From NCBI RefSeq assembly GCF_004359215.1, contig NC_090624.1:2265704-2329703 (forward strand): a DNA stretch of 64,000 nt, given 5' to 3'. How positions within the stretch are numbered: the stretch's first letter is position 1; each line of letters starts with the position of its first letter. Position numbers and translations under genes: made by a program. A model generated the notes under the pieces. The model did not search any database and was not told the DNA's origin. It saw nothing but the letters and a program-made list of their open reading frames with translations. This document shows positions 41,758 to 52,938 of the stretch, piece after piece. The DNA is from Bremia lactucae. Its lineage: Eukaryota > Oomycota > Peronosporomycetes > Peronosporales > Peronosporaceae.

Positions 41758-42646
41758 TTAATCTTTGATAAACTTGTACCGCAAATCGATGTGCTCTTCT
41801 CGCCCTGAGGTATATTTTCCTTGGATCTGAGCGATTGCTGCTTGATTGTCTACGTGTAGTATCGAACCCGGCTGAATTGGTACACCAATTTTTAGTAGCA
41901 ATTCCACGATACCCATTATCTCAGTCACCGTTTGTGAAGTTGCCACAAACTCGGCTTCCATCGTAGACAGTGCGACACACTTTTTTCTTTTTCCACACCC
42001 ACCCAACGACCATGCCGCCGACCATCATTACAACCCACTGACTGACCTTAGGCCAGTTTTTCTGCAGCGTAGTCGGCGTCGCTGCACTCCTCAACCAGCA
42101 CGCCATCTTCTTTGTTCACCACAGTAATTCCTTGCATCATGAACTTGGATTCATCGTATCTTTCAGATACTTAGCAACTTTCTTTGCTAGACGCCAATCG
42201 CCTTCACTAGGCGCACTGCTAAACCTATTTGAGGTCGCGCGCACCGAGCTATCCATAGCAAGCTGCCGACTAAAGACTGAAACGTCTGTATGGTCGGCCT
42301 GCTTGGTGATCCTTTTCCACCAGTCAAAAGCAGCTCAATTTCTGCATCTCCATCTTCTACGCCGATCGACACCGGTCGAGTAACCTTTCCGTCTCGTCGT
42401 TGCAGCTGAATACAATACCAAGGAAATTTTGGTCACCACGCCGAGGTACTTTAGCTCAACAACTTGCATATCATCCAAGAAATTTTCGACCTTTCCCGCA
42501 TTTGTACCCGAAACAAACACGTTGTCCACGTAGATACTCACGAGAGTGTTTCCATCACTTTCAGACTTAACGTATAAACAACTGTCACTATAGCACTGGC
42601 AGAAACCCAAAGAAATTATGATGTTGTGAAGCATCAATTTCCACAA
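41758..42646 (-). pseudogene. Copia-1 reverse transcriptase and RNase H
   Basis: 42646-42335 carries IISLGFCQCYSDSCLYVKSES, then LVSIYVDNVFVSG: the catalytic YVDD is YVDN. 42372-42187 carries FQSLVGSLLWIARCARPQIGLAV. 42006-41758 carries the RNase H end (CVALSTMEAEFVATSQTV, LHVDNQAAIAQIQG, EEHIDLRYKFIKD) with its Asp/Glu residues present. Frames are broken between these parts. Confidence 0.85.
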
Positions 42647-43424
42647 CCGTCCGGATGTTTAGGGCCGTACAACCCCTTCTTTAGTCTCAAATCAAGCTGA
42701 ATTTCGGCCCGCACGCCAAACTGCATTAACAACATAGCATCATTTTTATCCCTTGCGCAATGTGCAGCATTATGTTCCAACCAACTTCTTTTTCGGCTTT
42801 AACGTAAGCACTTGGCCATTGCCGTACTCGCCAGATTCGTGAGAATGCAAGGATGACTTTTCCTGACATCGTTTCCATCACAAAAGAGATAGAGTGTAGG
42901 TATAATTAATACCATATTCTTGCTCATCTTACGCGCCATCAGCCTCGCCTTCTATTGTTCGGTCGTACCGTCAGCTTTCATCTTTAAATATACACTAATT
43001 TACTGTAAAGTAATTTGGCGTCACCCAGCTTTGGATCACATCACATCTATCTGCGCATCGCCTCCTCCCACAATTTGACTTGCGGGTACTTTATCACCTC
43101 GCGATATTTTTTTTGGGGATCTTGAATTTAGGTCGTGTTTACACGATTAAACGGTACGATGCTTGCTACCCATACTGCGAGTTTCATACGCACTTGCGTC
43201 GGTTCTTCTGCAGGCAACGACAATAAACTATTTGTTGGATTATCGCACTGAACTCGGTTGGTTCTCATCGCCGATTTCTTTGTTGTCTCGAAATATGCTT
43301 TATTTGCCATCGCCAAACTCTTCTTGCTTTTTGACGTCGTGAAATACGGTGTAGTCACTTGAGACGGCAGAACTGCTATTGACTTCTCCCGCCAAGCGGC
43401 TTCGTCACGGGTCATTACAGCACC

Positions 43425-44660
43425 CTAAATCATAGGTTCTCCACGTTCCAGCTGCGCCTGTAGTTGTGCGTTCTGCACACTGTTGAGCGTCTTGACATTG
43501 CGAATTTGGTGCGTAGTGATGACCAATTCTCTCTTCCTCTTTCTGTAAACAAGCTTTGAATCTTTCGTGTCGTCATTTTCGTCGATAATCATCCCAACCT
43601 GGGACCCCGAAGTCCAGGTTCTTATTCCTGGGTTTTGATAAGTCGAACGCGGGCTGCCGAATGTGACAATATCCGTCATGTTGGGAATTGGGCCCATTAT
43701 AATCTCCATCGGCAATGAACGGTCGGAGTTTGCTCTACGTGGGGTAGAATTTAGCACATAAGTCGCGTAATCGACAGCGTCACCCCAAAACATAGGGGAA
43801 TACCACTCGAAAACAGCATGCACCTTGGCATGTTTAGTAATTTTCTGCGAATCCTTTTAGCTGATTCTCGGCTTCGGTTACTTAATGTCTTATTCTAACA
43901 GGCGTACAGAGCGGGTCGATGTTGATGCACTCCTTGCCCTCGTCTGTGCGCAGCACATGAACTTGACAAATGAATCTCTCTCCAGCACAGGAGGAATTAT
44001 TCAAAATTCTTGGTCGTCTCGGCCTTGTTCTTGGAGTCAAATACACGTACGTAATTTGCTGAATATTTCAGTAAGTTGATGAGGTACTGATTATTACGCC
44101 AGTCTTGTGGGGTTATTGGTCTTTTAATGTCACTGCCGATAACGCCACCAAGCTTGTCAATTGATGCATTCGTGCCTGTGTTTTTTTGGACTGATTATTC
44201 TTGCTCTGCTTGCCCTGCGCACAGGATAGGCAATTTAGCCTAGCTCGGTTGGTTAGACGGATGCCTGAGCCAGCAGAGTCTACCATGCGCTCACCATACG
44301 TTACTAATTTGGCCTAGCCTTTAGTGCAACTCAAGGAGTGTTGTCCAATTTAGAGTTGTCAATCCATCGTTACCTTGTTGTATGGCTGAGTTAACCACTT
44401 AAACTCGCTCGTCCTTCGTTTGCTCGCCCATAACGTCTATCGTTAAGACGGTATTGCGACGAATCATCTCAAAACTCTTCATTTTGTCCGCTTAATGCAC
44501 CATGTAGCTTCGCTTTCCTTCTCGATCGAGATACACACCGCGCTCTTCGAACTGACATTGCTGATCATAATATTAGAAAGATGCTCAGCATTAATAGATC
44601 TCTGGTAGATAAACTATGACCTCTTTGTCATCAACAATTGTACTTAGCTCAACTGATCCC
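43425..44660 (-). pseudogene. Copia-1 integrase
   Basis: The C-terminal part is open (43823-43425: MFWGDAVDYATYVLNSTPRRA, then MTDIVTFGSP, then VGMIIDENDDTK). The catalytic core upstream (44660-43830) is recognisable only in pieces in shifting frames, matching the better-kept copy in copia-2 (51547-52143). Confidence 0.75.
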
Positions 44661-44667
44661 ATCTTAA

Positions 44668-44906
44668 TTACTCGTTCCATCGTGTTGTTTGCCGCGCGGC
44701 ACGATTGATCACAATTGACCACATTCTTAAGCATACTTGCATTTTTAACAAGGTGCACGCTTGATCCGGTGTCAAGGATTCACAGTCGGACTCAGCGTCT
44801 GTTTCAGTACCAATGTCGAACGCGATTCGATTGAATGTCGCTTTTCTCATCCTCTCTGTTTAGGGCACTTGGATTTTATGTGACCAGTCTTCCCGCATCC
44901 ATAACA
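44668..44906 (-). pseudogene. Copia-1 zinc knuckle and protease
   Basis: The zinc knuckle at 44906-44865 is intact (CYGCGKTGHIKSKC, CX2CX4HX4C). After it, an out-of-frame stretch reads ILDTGSSVHLVKNAS (near 44785-44740), the copia protease active site with DTG preserved, then NCDQSCRAANNTM. A frameshift separates the knuckle from the protease. Confidence 0.7.
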
Positions 44907-45423
44907 TGTGCGCGGCTCAGCCCCTTTGACTCGTGCGACATCTGTTCCCGCAATCATCTTAATCCCTTAGGGTAACACCGGCGTATCGACTTACTTGCTC
45001 GCTACTTGGTCGTCCGTTTCGACAACTTTCGAAGTCACTTTTTTGCTTGCTTGCACTTATTTCAAAATCGATTGCAAAAGCAACAAGCTCGTACAAGAAA
45101 ATAAATTCGCTGCGAATTTTGTCGAGTTAACATTGCTATCTTGGCGTGTGCTGGCTCTGACTTGCATAAGCATTCTAGCACACTTTGCTCTAATATACCT
45201 GACCACTCCGACACATTAGTAGTGCTCGGGCCATGTTGATGGAGTCCTTCTCTTTTGTCATGAGCTCAATCCCCTTAGTAGAAGCATCAGCATGCTGTTC
45301 ACAACGTTTTCAAGTGTACTTTTTTGATACCGCAGACCATACCGTAGCATCTTCTCATAGCTGAGCCTTTGAGCTTACCACTCAGCAAGAGAATCGTGAA
45401 CTTTCCCGGCCAATTACCTCCGC

Positions 45424-46129
45424 TCATTTATTGAGCTGCGCCAAGTCGCTGTAAGAAAAGCATTCCCCACGCCTTGAAATCGGTGCCAATACCACGGTAT
45501 GCCTCCTTACCAGAAAACTTGACGAAACCGGGCCAGTCCAAATCCTGAGGCCTTTAGGTTTATAGTCCATGAAAACTCGGTGGTGTAAAATGTTGCGGGG
45601 GACTCGGCTGCTGGTACTATTTATCTTGGCGATGCTGCTGATTTGGCTCTGCATGCGCTTGTCGCGATACCTGGTTGGGCGTCGGCCTATGCTCATGTCT
45701 CATCGGCTCATCGAGAAAGCCCGTCCTCATCCGACGGTCACGCGCTCTAATAAAGTAAGTGAACGCGCTTGATCCGTTGAACGAGTTCTCGGAGGGTTTA
45801 GCAGGCACATTTACGGCCCGGCGATTCAGCTGATCTTGTTGGTTTGCCATAAATTGGGCTTGTTGATGCGCCATCCCTGCGAGGAGTCCCTCGAGTCGTT
45901 CAATCAGATCAGTGCTCGCATCGGATACACGACTCGCACTATCTTTATGCATCTCGAACGTGTTAACCACCGCGTTAAAGGGGGGGGCGTCCGTGTAGGC
46001 GCTGAGCAGCGAGGAATCGAGTTGTTTGTTGTTCGGCTCATAACCTGTTGATCTGTAGCTGTTGAAGTGGATGGAAAGTTGAGAGCTGAATGTATTTGCC
46101 GTTGTATTATCTTGTCTGTTACCTTTCAT
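45424..46129 (-). pseudogene. Copia-1 gag
   Basis: The frame 46129-45617 contains the N-terminal gag: DASTDLIERLEGLLAGMAHQQ, AQFMANQQDQLNRR, SFNGSSAFTYFIRARDRRMRTGFLDEP. The upstream 28 codons lie inside the LTR, so the likely start is a Met near 45960. It continues out of frame to 45424 (WGMLFLQRLG-type sequence). Confidence 0.75.
46035..46045 (-). promoter_or_regulatory. Copia-1 PBS matching initiator tRNA anticodon arm
   Basis: Directly after the LTR, the minus strand reads GGTTATGAGCC. Initiator Met tRNAs carry GGGCCCATAACCC around the CAT anticodon, whose complement is GGGTTATGGGCCC, so 10 of 11 bases match. Drosophila copia and yeast Ty5 prime from this internal site of a cleaved tRNA-iMet. 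Confidence 0.65.
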
Positions 46130-46181
46130 CTTTCTGCGTAGGTTTCATACCCTTTCGCATAAATATTCGCATGGTTCAACA
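46046..46181 (-). repeat. Copia-1 5' LTR
   Basis: A 136-bp LTR, TGTTGAACCATGCG... to ...GATCAACA on the minus strand, abutting the PBS on one side and the CAAGC target duplication on the other. Confidence 0.85.
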
Positions 46182-46186
46182 CAAGC

Positions 46187-48404
46187 GCTATCAATTGTGA
46201 CCACGTCACAGAACTAGTAAATAGGAAGCGTGCAACCTGAGCTATCAGTTTATTCGATACCAAGAAATATATAACCTAACCTTCGGATATTCAATTATAA
46301 GAGCAGCACCTAATCTTCGTTAGCAATCATATGTATGACGTCAACATTGTCTTTAGCATCGTTATATACACATACGATGCTACTGATGACTTCCACGTAG
46401 GTGGTGGCTAAAAGCACGTGGCCAGTCGTTAATATGCACGTTGTTTACAATGAACCGTTTACCATATGTAGGTGTTGCACACAATTGACGACTCCGGGAA
46501 CACAACACACAAGGACCATTTCATCGCGACAAGTTGCTCTACTTGTATTTATTATTAGCTGATGATAAATCGATTTAATTTGTGGAAATTTGACACTTAA
46601 AACTGTAAAGGAATTAATGACTTGGAGCCATTATCTCCACTAGAGCCACATTAAATTGTCTAGAACAGTTATAGAAGCAGGCGGCGCACCAAATGTTCCT
46701 GACTTAGTTTTTTTTTTCTCGAATCTAGTACCTACTCAAGGATCCCAAAATAAGTACTTAAAGCCCAGAAGCACTCTTCCGTTTACATTTTCAACTAAAT
46801 ATTATACATTATAAGGCATCGTAGTAAGATGCATTTGCGGTAGCATTCTCTTTGCTACATGTGGGCGGACGCTTTAAACATGGAGCTCACTAAATTGCCG
46901 AGGTAGAGTAGGGTTGCCATAAGTTATGTGGTGTAAGTTGCAGAAGGCTGCACGCATGCTTTTCTGAGCAATCTGCGACCCAATGTTGCCGCTACATGTT
47001 ATTTAAAGTTTGCGAAAACGATTCTTTATGAATGGAGGAGAGGCTCGGCTCCTCCACACACAGGCAGCGTCTGCGGATGTGTTCGCCTCCAGCTAGCAGC
47101 CTAAGCCTTCAAAGCTGGTAATCTATTTGACAAATTTGTTCAAATGTATTGGTGTCAAATGCCGCGAACGCGACGCGATGTTTTATGTGCAAAATAAATG
47201 TAAGCTATAAATTGACAAATTGACCTTATTTTTACGCATAATATTGGTGATTTAGTTAAATTAAAATTTTACTGCCTAACTTTGGTACGGCTGTCACGGA
47301 ACGATGTTGTTGAGACCTAATCAATACGAAATTTTACGGTCATACGTGGCAAGCGTACAGGCTTTCTTTGACAGTGCAGATAGAATCCCATTCGATAACT
47401 TACATAAGATTACTTAAGCTTTACCATAACGATTAGAAAGGTGTCTTTGCAATAGTTAATGAGGATCATTTGAGGATCCGCAGCAATCTGCAAACACACA
47501 CATGAGGTTGGAGTTTTAAGGATATTCTGAATTAAGATTAAAATCAAAACTACCGAATGGCGGGCAGGTAACCAATCCTTACGATTGCCATTATTGATGA
47601 CTCACGTCGTATCGCTGTGTAAGCCACATGTCCCTTGTGTCTTTCCGAAGTCTGGCCTGCGAGATAAAGTTCCGCTGAGCCTGAATTTTTTTCCGAATTT
47701 GAACTTTGAGACATACAAATTCGATAAGAACGGCTCGGCGAACGCTTTGTGTCGGAGTCTGATCTGCGAGATAAAGTGTCCGCCGCGCCGTTTATAGCCA
47801 ATTGTTATATATTGCTAATTTTTATTCGAAAAAGAATTCAAGCTCTTGTCATCGTTTGTGAGGCGGAGTGACATTATCAAGGTTTGCTTAGCGAGACGTG
47901 CAAGCCTCATTAAAGGTCTGATACCCAGCAGGTGCCCTCGGATTTTGGCAAATGCATAATAATCGAAAGAGATTTCTTGCCATCAAAATGATTATATTAA
48001 GCTCCCGGAACTTGTACGAGATAAAACGGTCTATATCATTGTCATCCAGCTGCATAAGCGTACCGACGATAGCAAATCTACTTGTATTGCACATGACGCG
48101 AGGGTCTGATCAAATTAAGAAAAAAATGCCAAGTCTAATGCTTCAGTAGTGAATGCTTTGCTGAACTTGAGTGAACGCGTATTGCATGCCTTTAATAAAA
48201 TTTATCAAGATCTGCTCCTTTTCGGTCGTCAGACAACGAGTCATCTCGGATAGATTTATCGATTTTTCATGCTGAAGCACTTTTGTCGAGGATGCTTTGA
48301 GCATAATATCTCGTGCAGTCTTAAAATTCTCGTTAAACGGTCTTCTCCGTCTGACCGTGTCTATTCTATAAGATTTTTAAAGTTACTTGTTTGAACATGC
48401 AGCC
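46187..48404. other. AT-rich interval without recognised gene
   Basis: About 2.2 kb between copia-1 and a solo LTR. Small frames at 47550-47801 and 47888-48149 have no known domain. A 36-bp motif (GTCTG(G/A)(C/T)CTGCGAGATAAAGT) occurs twice in direct orientation near 47650 and 47756. CAGCC at 48400-48404 is the target duplication of the next LTR. Confidence 0.4.
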
Positions 48405-48887
48405 TGTAACGGGGCACCCTTTGCTAGCACTGACAGCAGTACTAGTAAACCTACACTGATTACAGTGAAGTTGGGATGGCTCAGTTATTTTACGTACACG
48501 ACGACAGAGGAAGATTACAGGTAGCTAAGTAGTCTTAGCTACCAAAAATCAGTTGTAAGGCTTTATGATAGAGAAAAAGTAATAGTGTTATGTTCATACG
48601 TAACAATTTTCTATCTACTACTGACTTTATTATATTAATAGCAAACTATGTATGGCGCCTCCTTGCGCACCGCAAACAATCGTGTCGTTTAATGATGAGC
48701 GGGGTTGATTTGAATTTGAATCAACCAATATATAGAACTAATGTCTTATTGTGTCAATGTTACCAAATTTGCTAATATTTCATAAAGATAAGATTCTGTT
48801 CTTTTTAATTTATTCCCCCTCATAGGCAATATTATTTATAATTTCTCTTATAGGAATTAATATTTCTGTAACGGGTCACCCATTACA
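48405..48887 (-). repeat. Solo LTR-C with target duplication
   Basis: A 483-bp LTR in the same orientation as 36136-36639, bounded by TGTAACGGGGCACC and GGGTCACCCATTACA and flanked by CAGCC on both sides (48400-48404 and 48888-48892). No internal element sequence is attached, so it is a clean LTR-LTR recombination product. It contains the perfect dyad GGTAGCTAAG-TAGT-CTTAGCTACC at 48520-48543. Confidence 0.9.
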
Positions 48888-49174
48888 CAGCCTATCCAAC
48901 CTAGGTAAATAATAATTCTGTAAAACAATACGAAATAGTTCACTTCTGGTTTGGTTTATAGATTGCCAAAATACTAAAGCTTCATCTCTTCACCACAGCC
49001 TCTCTATCTTTGCAAAAACCTTTGTCGTGAAGTACGTCCTGCGCGCTTCCAGTGTCACAAGCCCGCAAAAATCGACTTTCTACCAAAAAGGTCAGATTCA
49101 CCACGGTGGGTAGCATCAACAGAAATGCGTATGACCTTATAATATGGTATATCCGGTCCTGAATATACATGCCG

Positions 49175-49408
49175 TGTTCAACACGGGCTTCGAGGTAGGA
49201 AGTAATTTGAGAACTAAATGTATTTGAGCTTGTGTTTTTAATTACCTTCGCTGTTCGTTACCTTTGCTGTCCGTTACCTTCAATCTCTCCTGCAAAGGTT
49301 TCTTTAAATCACCTTGCCCATCCCAAATGGTCGCTTCATTCACCATCAGTTATGTCCTGCCCTATCAATAGTCGCACCTGTCACATCAGTAGTCGCACTG
49401 TTTCAACA
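49175..49408 (-). repeat. Copia-2 3' LTR
   Basis: TGTTGAAACAGTGCG... to ...CGTGTTGAACA on the minus strand, 234 bp. It matches 53822-54052. The purine tract CACGGGAAGGAG lies just internal to it (49409-49421). Confidence 0.88.
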
Positions 49409-49429
49409 CTCCTTCCCGTGTGGGTGTGC

Positions 49430-50518
49430 TTACCCACTGAGCATCATCAGTCCACGTAGCTCGCAGAGTCGGGGCGCTGGGAGGGTCTTGGTCAGGATGT
49501 CCGCACGCATTTTCTTGGAGTCGCAGTACTTTACCTTCATCATCTTCTTTTTCTCCAGATCTTTGACAAACTTGTATCGCACATCAATGTGCTTTGCTCG
49601 CCCAGATGTGTCCTCGCCCTTAATTTGAGCGATGGCTGCTTGGTTATCCACGTGTAAAGTCGCACCTGACTGAAGCTGCACGCTGATCTCCTTAAGCAAT
49701 TCCACGATGCCCATCATCTCAGCCGCTGTTTGCGAAGCCGCTACATACTCAGCTTCCATTGTTGACAATGCAACACATTTCTGATTCTTGGACATCCAAC
49801 CTACAACCTTGCCGCCCACCATGAACACACCACCGCTGACCGACTTCCGGTCAGTCCTGTATGCGGCGTAGTCGGAGTCGCTGTATGCCTCGACTAGCAC
49901 GCCGTCATTATTCATTGAGTCCTTGTCTCCCTTCATCATAAAATTCAGTTTCTTAGTGCCCTTAATATATTTTGCAATCTTCTTGGCCAGACGCCAATCG
50001 CCTTCACTCGGCGCGTGCGAACGACGAGTCACTCGGTGCACTGCAAATGCTATGTCGGGTCTCGTGCATCGAGCTATCCATAACAGACTTCCGACTAGCG
50101 ACTGGAAAATCTGTACAGTTGGTCTGTTCGGCGAGCCTTTTCCATCAGAAGGTAGCAGCATACCTTTGTCGTCTCCGTCTTCTCCGCCGATTGGCACCCT
50201 GACCGGTGCCGACTCGGCTAATCCAAACCGCTCGAGCATCTCGTCAATAACATTTTCTTGGTTGAGTTCCCATCCATTATCGTCATCGTAATGAGACAAT
50301 ATACCAAGAAACTTGGACACCACACCGAGGTTCTTAAGCTCAACCACTTGCATGTCATGAAAGAAATCCTCGACCTTCTGAGGACTGGTTGCCGTTGCCA
50401 GGACGTCATCCACGTAGATGCCAACGAGCGTTTTACCGTCACTTTCATCCTTGATGTATAGGCAACTGTCCGTATAGCACTGACAGAAGCCCAGTGACAG
50501 TAGTATGTCGTGGAGCAT
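49430..50518 (-). pseudogene. Copia-2 RT C-terminal half and RNase H (open frame)
   Basis: A 362-codon uninterrupted frame. It has LGFCQCYTDSCLYIK, then GIYVDDVLATATS with the catalytic YVDD intact, then ELKNLGVVSKFLGI, FQSLVGSLLWIARCTRPDIAFAV, and the RNase H: VEAYSDSDYAAYRTDRKSVSG, QKCVALSTMEAEYVAASQ, LHVDNQAAIAQIKG, KHIDVRYKFVKDL, with all active-site acids present. It ends DILTKTLPAPRLCELRGLM, the typical copia C-terminus. It is part of a broken polyprotein, so it is not called a functional gene. Confidence 0.9.
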
Positions 50519-50524
50519 CAGGTT

Positions 50525-51154
50525 TCACAACCGTCCCGACTGTTTAAGTCCGTACAGGCCATTCTTTAGTCTCAGTGCAAGATGTCTCTTATCCTGCACG
50601 CCAAACTTGTCCAACAACTTTGCCCCAAATTCCATACCCTGCGGAATATGGAGGAGTATCTCCAAGCCTTCTTCTTTGTCGGCTTTGACATAAGCGCTAG
50701 GCACGTCGCCATGTTGCGCAGGTACTCCCCCTATCCTTGACACTGCAAGAATCACCTTGCCAGAAACCATTACCGTTACGGCCGAGAAAGCATACGTGTA
50801 ATCGACAACATATACTTGTTCATCTCCTCACGCCAACAGCCTCGCCTTGTATCTTTCGAAAGTGCCGTCAGCGTGCATCTTTAACTTGTAAGCCCACTTA
50901 CTATGAAGTAACTTTGCTTCGAGCGGCTTACGTATCACTTCCCACGTATCGTTTTGCTCCAATGCGTCAATCTCTGTGCGCATTGCCTCCTTCCAATGCT
51001 TGACTCGAGGGTCTTTTATCGCCTCGTGGAAGTACTTGGGGTCCTTAATCGTAATGGCTTTCAGACCATATACCGGCCGCGTGCTTGGTACCCATGTTGC
51101 GTGTTTGCATCTGAGCTTGCATCCGTCCATCCTCTGGCAGCGGCTCTTCATCAC
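50525..51154 (-). pseudogene. Copia-2 RT N-terminal half
   Basis: 51154-50828: DPRVKHWKEAMRTEIDALEQNDTWEVI..., HSKWAYKLKMHADGTFERYKARLLA, the invariant start of copia RT. 50770-50525: HGDVPSAYVKADKEEGLEILLHIPQG and LALRLKNGLYGLKQSGRL. One frameshift and one stop break the join to the next frame. Confidence 0.85.
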
Positions 51155-51313
51155 CTTCGGTCCCTACAGTCGGGATAGAGTTGTTTCTCGGTATCGAATT
51201 TTCATCTGCCATCGAACCATTCTTCTTTGGCTCTGTAGGCTCCTTCCACTTCGGGGTTTCGTCACAATCCATTTCGGCGCGCCCCAGCATGGAATCTTCG
51301 CGCTCAATCTGTT

Positions 51314-52143
51314 TTAAAGCTGCGCATTCTGCGCGCTCTTGAATGCCTCGACATTTCGAATATGCTGAGTAGTTATCACAATTTTCTCCTTCGGCAGATA
51401 GACTTTGAAGCCCTTAGTTTCATCATTCTTGCCAACGATCATTCCAACTTGAGATCTTGGCTTCCATGTTTTCTTTCCAGGATCCCTGTACGTTGAACAG
51501 GAGCTCCCAAATGTAACAATGTCCGCCATGTTCGGGACCGTTCCGGTTAACTTTTGAGTGGCAAAATGCGTTTAGGGTTGGCGCTACACGAGCTTCGGTT
51601 CAAAACATAAGCCGCATACTCAACGGCGTCCCCCCAAAAGAACAAAGGGAGTCTGCTCACAAACAGCATGCATCTTGCCATGTTGAGTATCGTCCTGTGC
51701 ATCGTTTTAGCCTTTCCGTTCGATGCTTGATTTGAATCCTCACTCACTTGACGCCTTACACCAGCTGACTTGCAGAACGGATCGACATTAACATACTCCT
51801 TACCACCGTCCGTGCGCAGCACCTGGATTCGACAATTAAATCTCTTCTCGAAATAAAGCAGGAAATGTTTAAAGTTCTTGGTCGCCTCAATCTTGTTCTT
51901 GGCCACGAACTCGCGGACGTAATTGGTTGAGTAGTCGAAGAAGTTGATTAGGTATCGATTACCACGCCGGTCTAGCGGTGTAATTGGTCCCTTGATATCA
52001 CTGCCGATCACGCCACCAAGCTTGTCAATCGGTGCGTTCTTGCCTGTATCCTTCTTGGACTGGTTGTTTTTGCTCTGTTTGCCTTCCGCACAAGTAAGAC
52101 AATTCGGCCTGGATCGGTCCGTCAAATGAATTCCCGATCCCAT
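51314..52143 (-). pseudogene. Copia-2 integrase (catalytic Glu to Lys)
   Basis: 52143-51547: a zinc-binding tail (CLTCAEGKQSK), then GSDIKGPITPLDRRGNRYLI with the first catalytic Asp, VLRTDGGKEYVN with the second. The third position, normally NGxxER, reads NGKAKTMHRT, so the catalytic Glu is Lys. WGDAVEYAAYVLNR follows. The C-terminal part (51529-51314, MADIVTFGSSCSTY..., VGMIVGKNDETKG) is in another frame. Confidence 0.88.
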
Positions 52144-52221
52144 AGAGTCAGCTATTCGCTAGACAGTGTCATATCCAAAAATGACCAAGCCTCTGGTGCA
52201 GCACCACTAGGGTTGTAGTCA

Positions 52222-52660
52222 TTACAGCTTCATCAATTGACATTGTGGCAAGGCTGAGCTAACAACTTGAACTCGCGCCTCCTTTGTCATCTCACCCATT
52301 ACGCCAACTGTTAACACGTTGTGGCGGCGGAACACTTCGAATATCTTCATACCATCATCCTGGCGCACCACGTAGCTTTGATTGCCGTCTCGCTCGAGAA
52401 ACACACCACGCTCATCCAATGTCCCATAGCTAATGATATTATCAGCGAGGTTCTCAGCATAACAAACCTCGCTTAGGTCACTAATAACCTCCTTTCCATT
52501 GACAATCGTCCTCAGCTCGGTCGATCCCTTTTTGGTCACTCGAACCATCGTGTTGTTTGCCGCGCGGCACGATTGATCACAATCAATTGCATTCTTGAGC
52601 ATTTTCACATCTTTTACAAGGTGCACGCTCGACCCGCTGTTCAATATCCACGAGTCGGAG
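52222..52660 (-). pseudogene. Copia-2 protease (DSG to NSG)
   Basis: The minus strand reads SWILNSGSSVHLVKDVKMLK: the active-site Asp of the copia protease WxxDSGxSxH signature is Asn. The rest of the domain (CDQSCRAANNTMVRVTKKGS, LADNIISYGTLDERG) is open through 52222. The mutation would inactivate polyprotein processing. Confidence 0.85.
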
Positions 52661-52734
52661 TCAGCTATTGTACCAGTACCAATAGCTAGCGCGACTCGGT
52701 TTGAAGTCGCATTTTCACCACTTCGTTGCTTGGG

Positions 52735-52776
52735 GCATTTGACTTTAATGCGGCCAGTCTCACCGCATCCATAACA
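52735..52776 (-). other. Copia-2 zinc knuckle with His to Arg change
   Basis: The minus strand encodes CYGCGETGRIKVKC. Compared with the copia-1 knuckle (CYGCGKTGHIKSKC), the zinc-ligand His is Arg, which should abolish metal binding. Confidence 0.8.
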
Positions 52777-52938
52777 TGTACGTGTCTCGGTACTTGACGC
52801 CCTAGCGATAGATCTTCCTCCGCGCCCGACTTGATCTCTTCTAGGGCCGTTAGGGAATTGACCTGCTTGCTCGCGGCTTGTTCGTCCCGCTCGGCTGCTT
52901 CATCCTTTGACCTTCGGCTTCCATGCTGATATCGAAGT

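Larger units (their letters stand above)
41463..46181 (-). mobile_element. Ty1/copia element 1 (minus), full ends, decayed
   Basis: A 4.7 kb element with short LTRs (46046-46181 and 41463-41609) and a perfect 5-bp target duplication CAAGC at 41458-41462 and 46182-46186. Order on the minus strand: PBS, gag, zinc knuckle, protease, integrase, RT, RNase H, PPT, LTR, the Ty1/copia order (integrase before RT). Many frameshifts and stops, plus YVDD to YVDN in RT. Confidence 0.88.

Noticed and set aside
47550..47801. Gypsy RNase H tether (AADTLSRRSD) on the minus strand
   Set aside because: Only a 10-residue resemblance to the (V)ADALSRR motif, with no neighbouring RNase H or integrase sequence.
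32352..52660. Classical repeat-induced point mutation (RIP) signature
   Set aside because: The G-to-A changes seen are in mixed dinucleotide contexts and the elements are not saturated with TpA; oomycetes are not known for RIP. Kept only as a weaker observation on transition bias.
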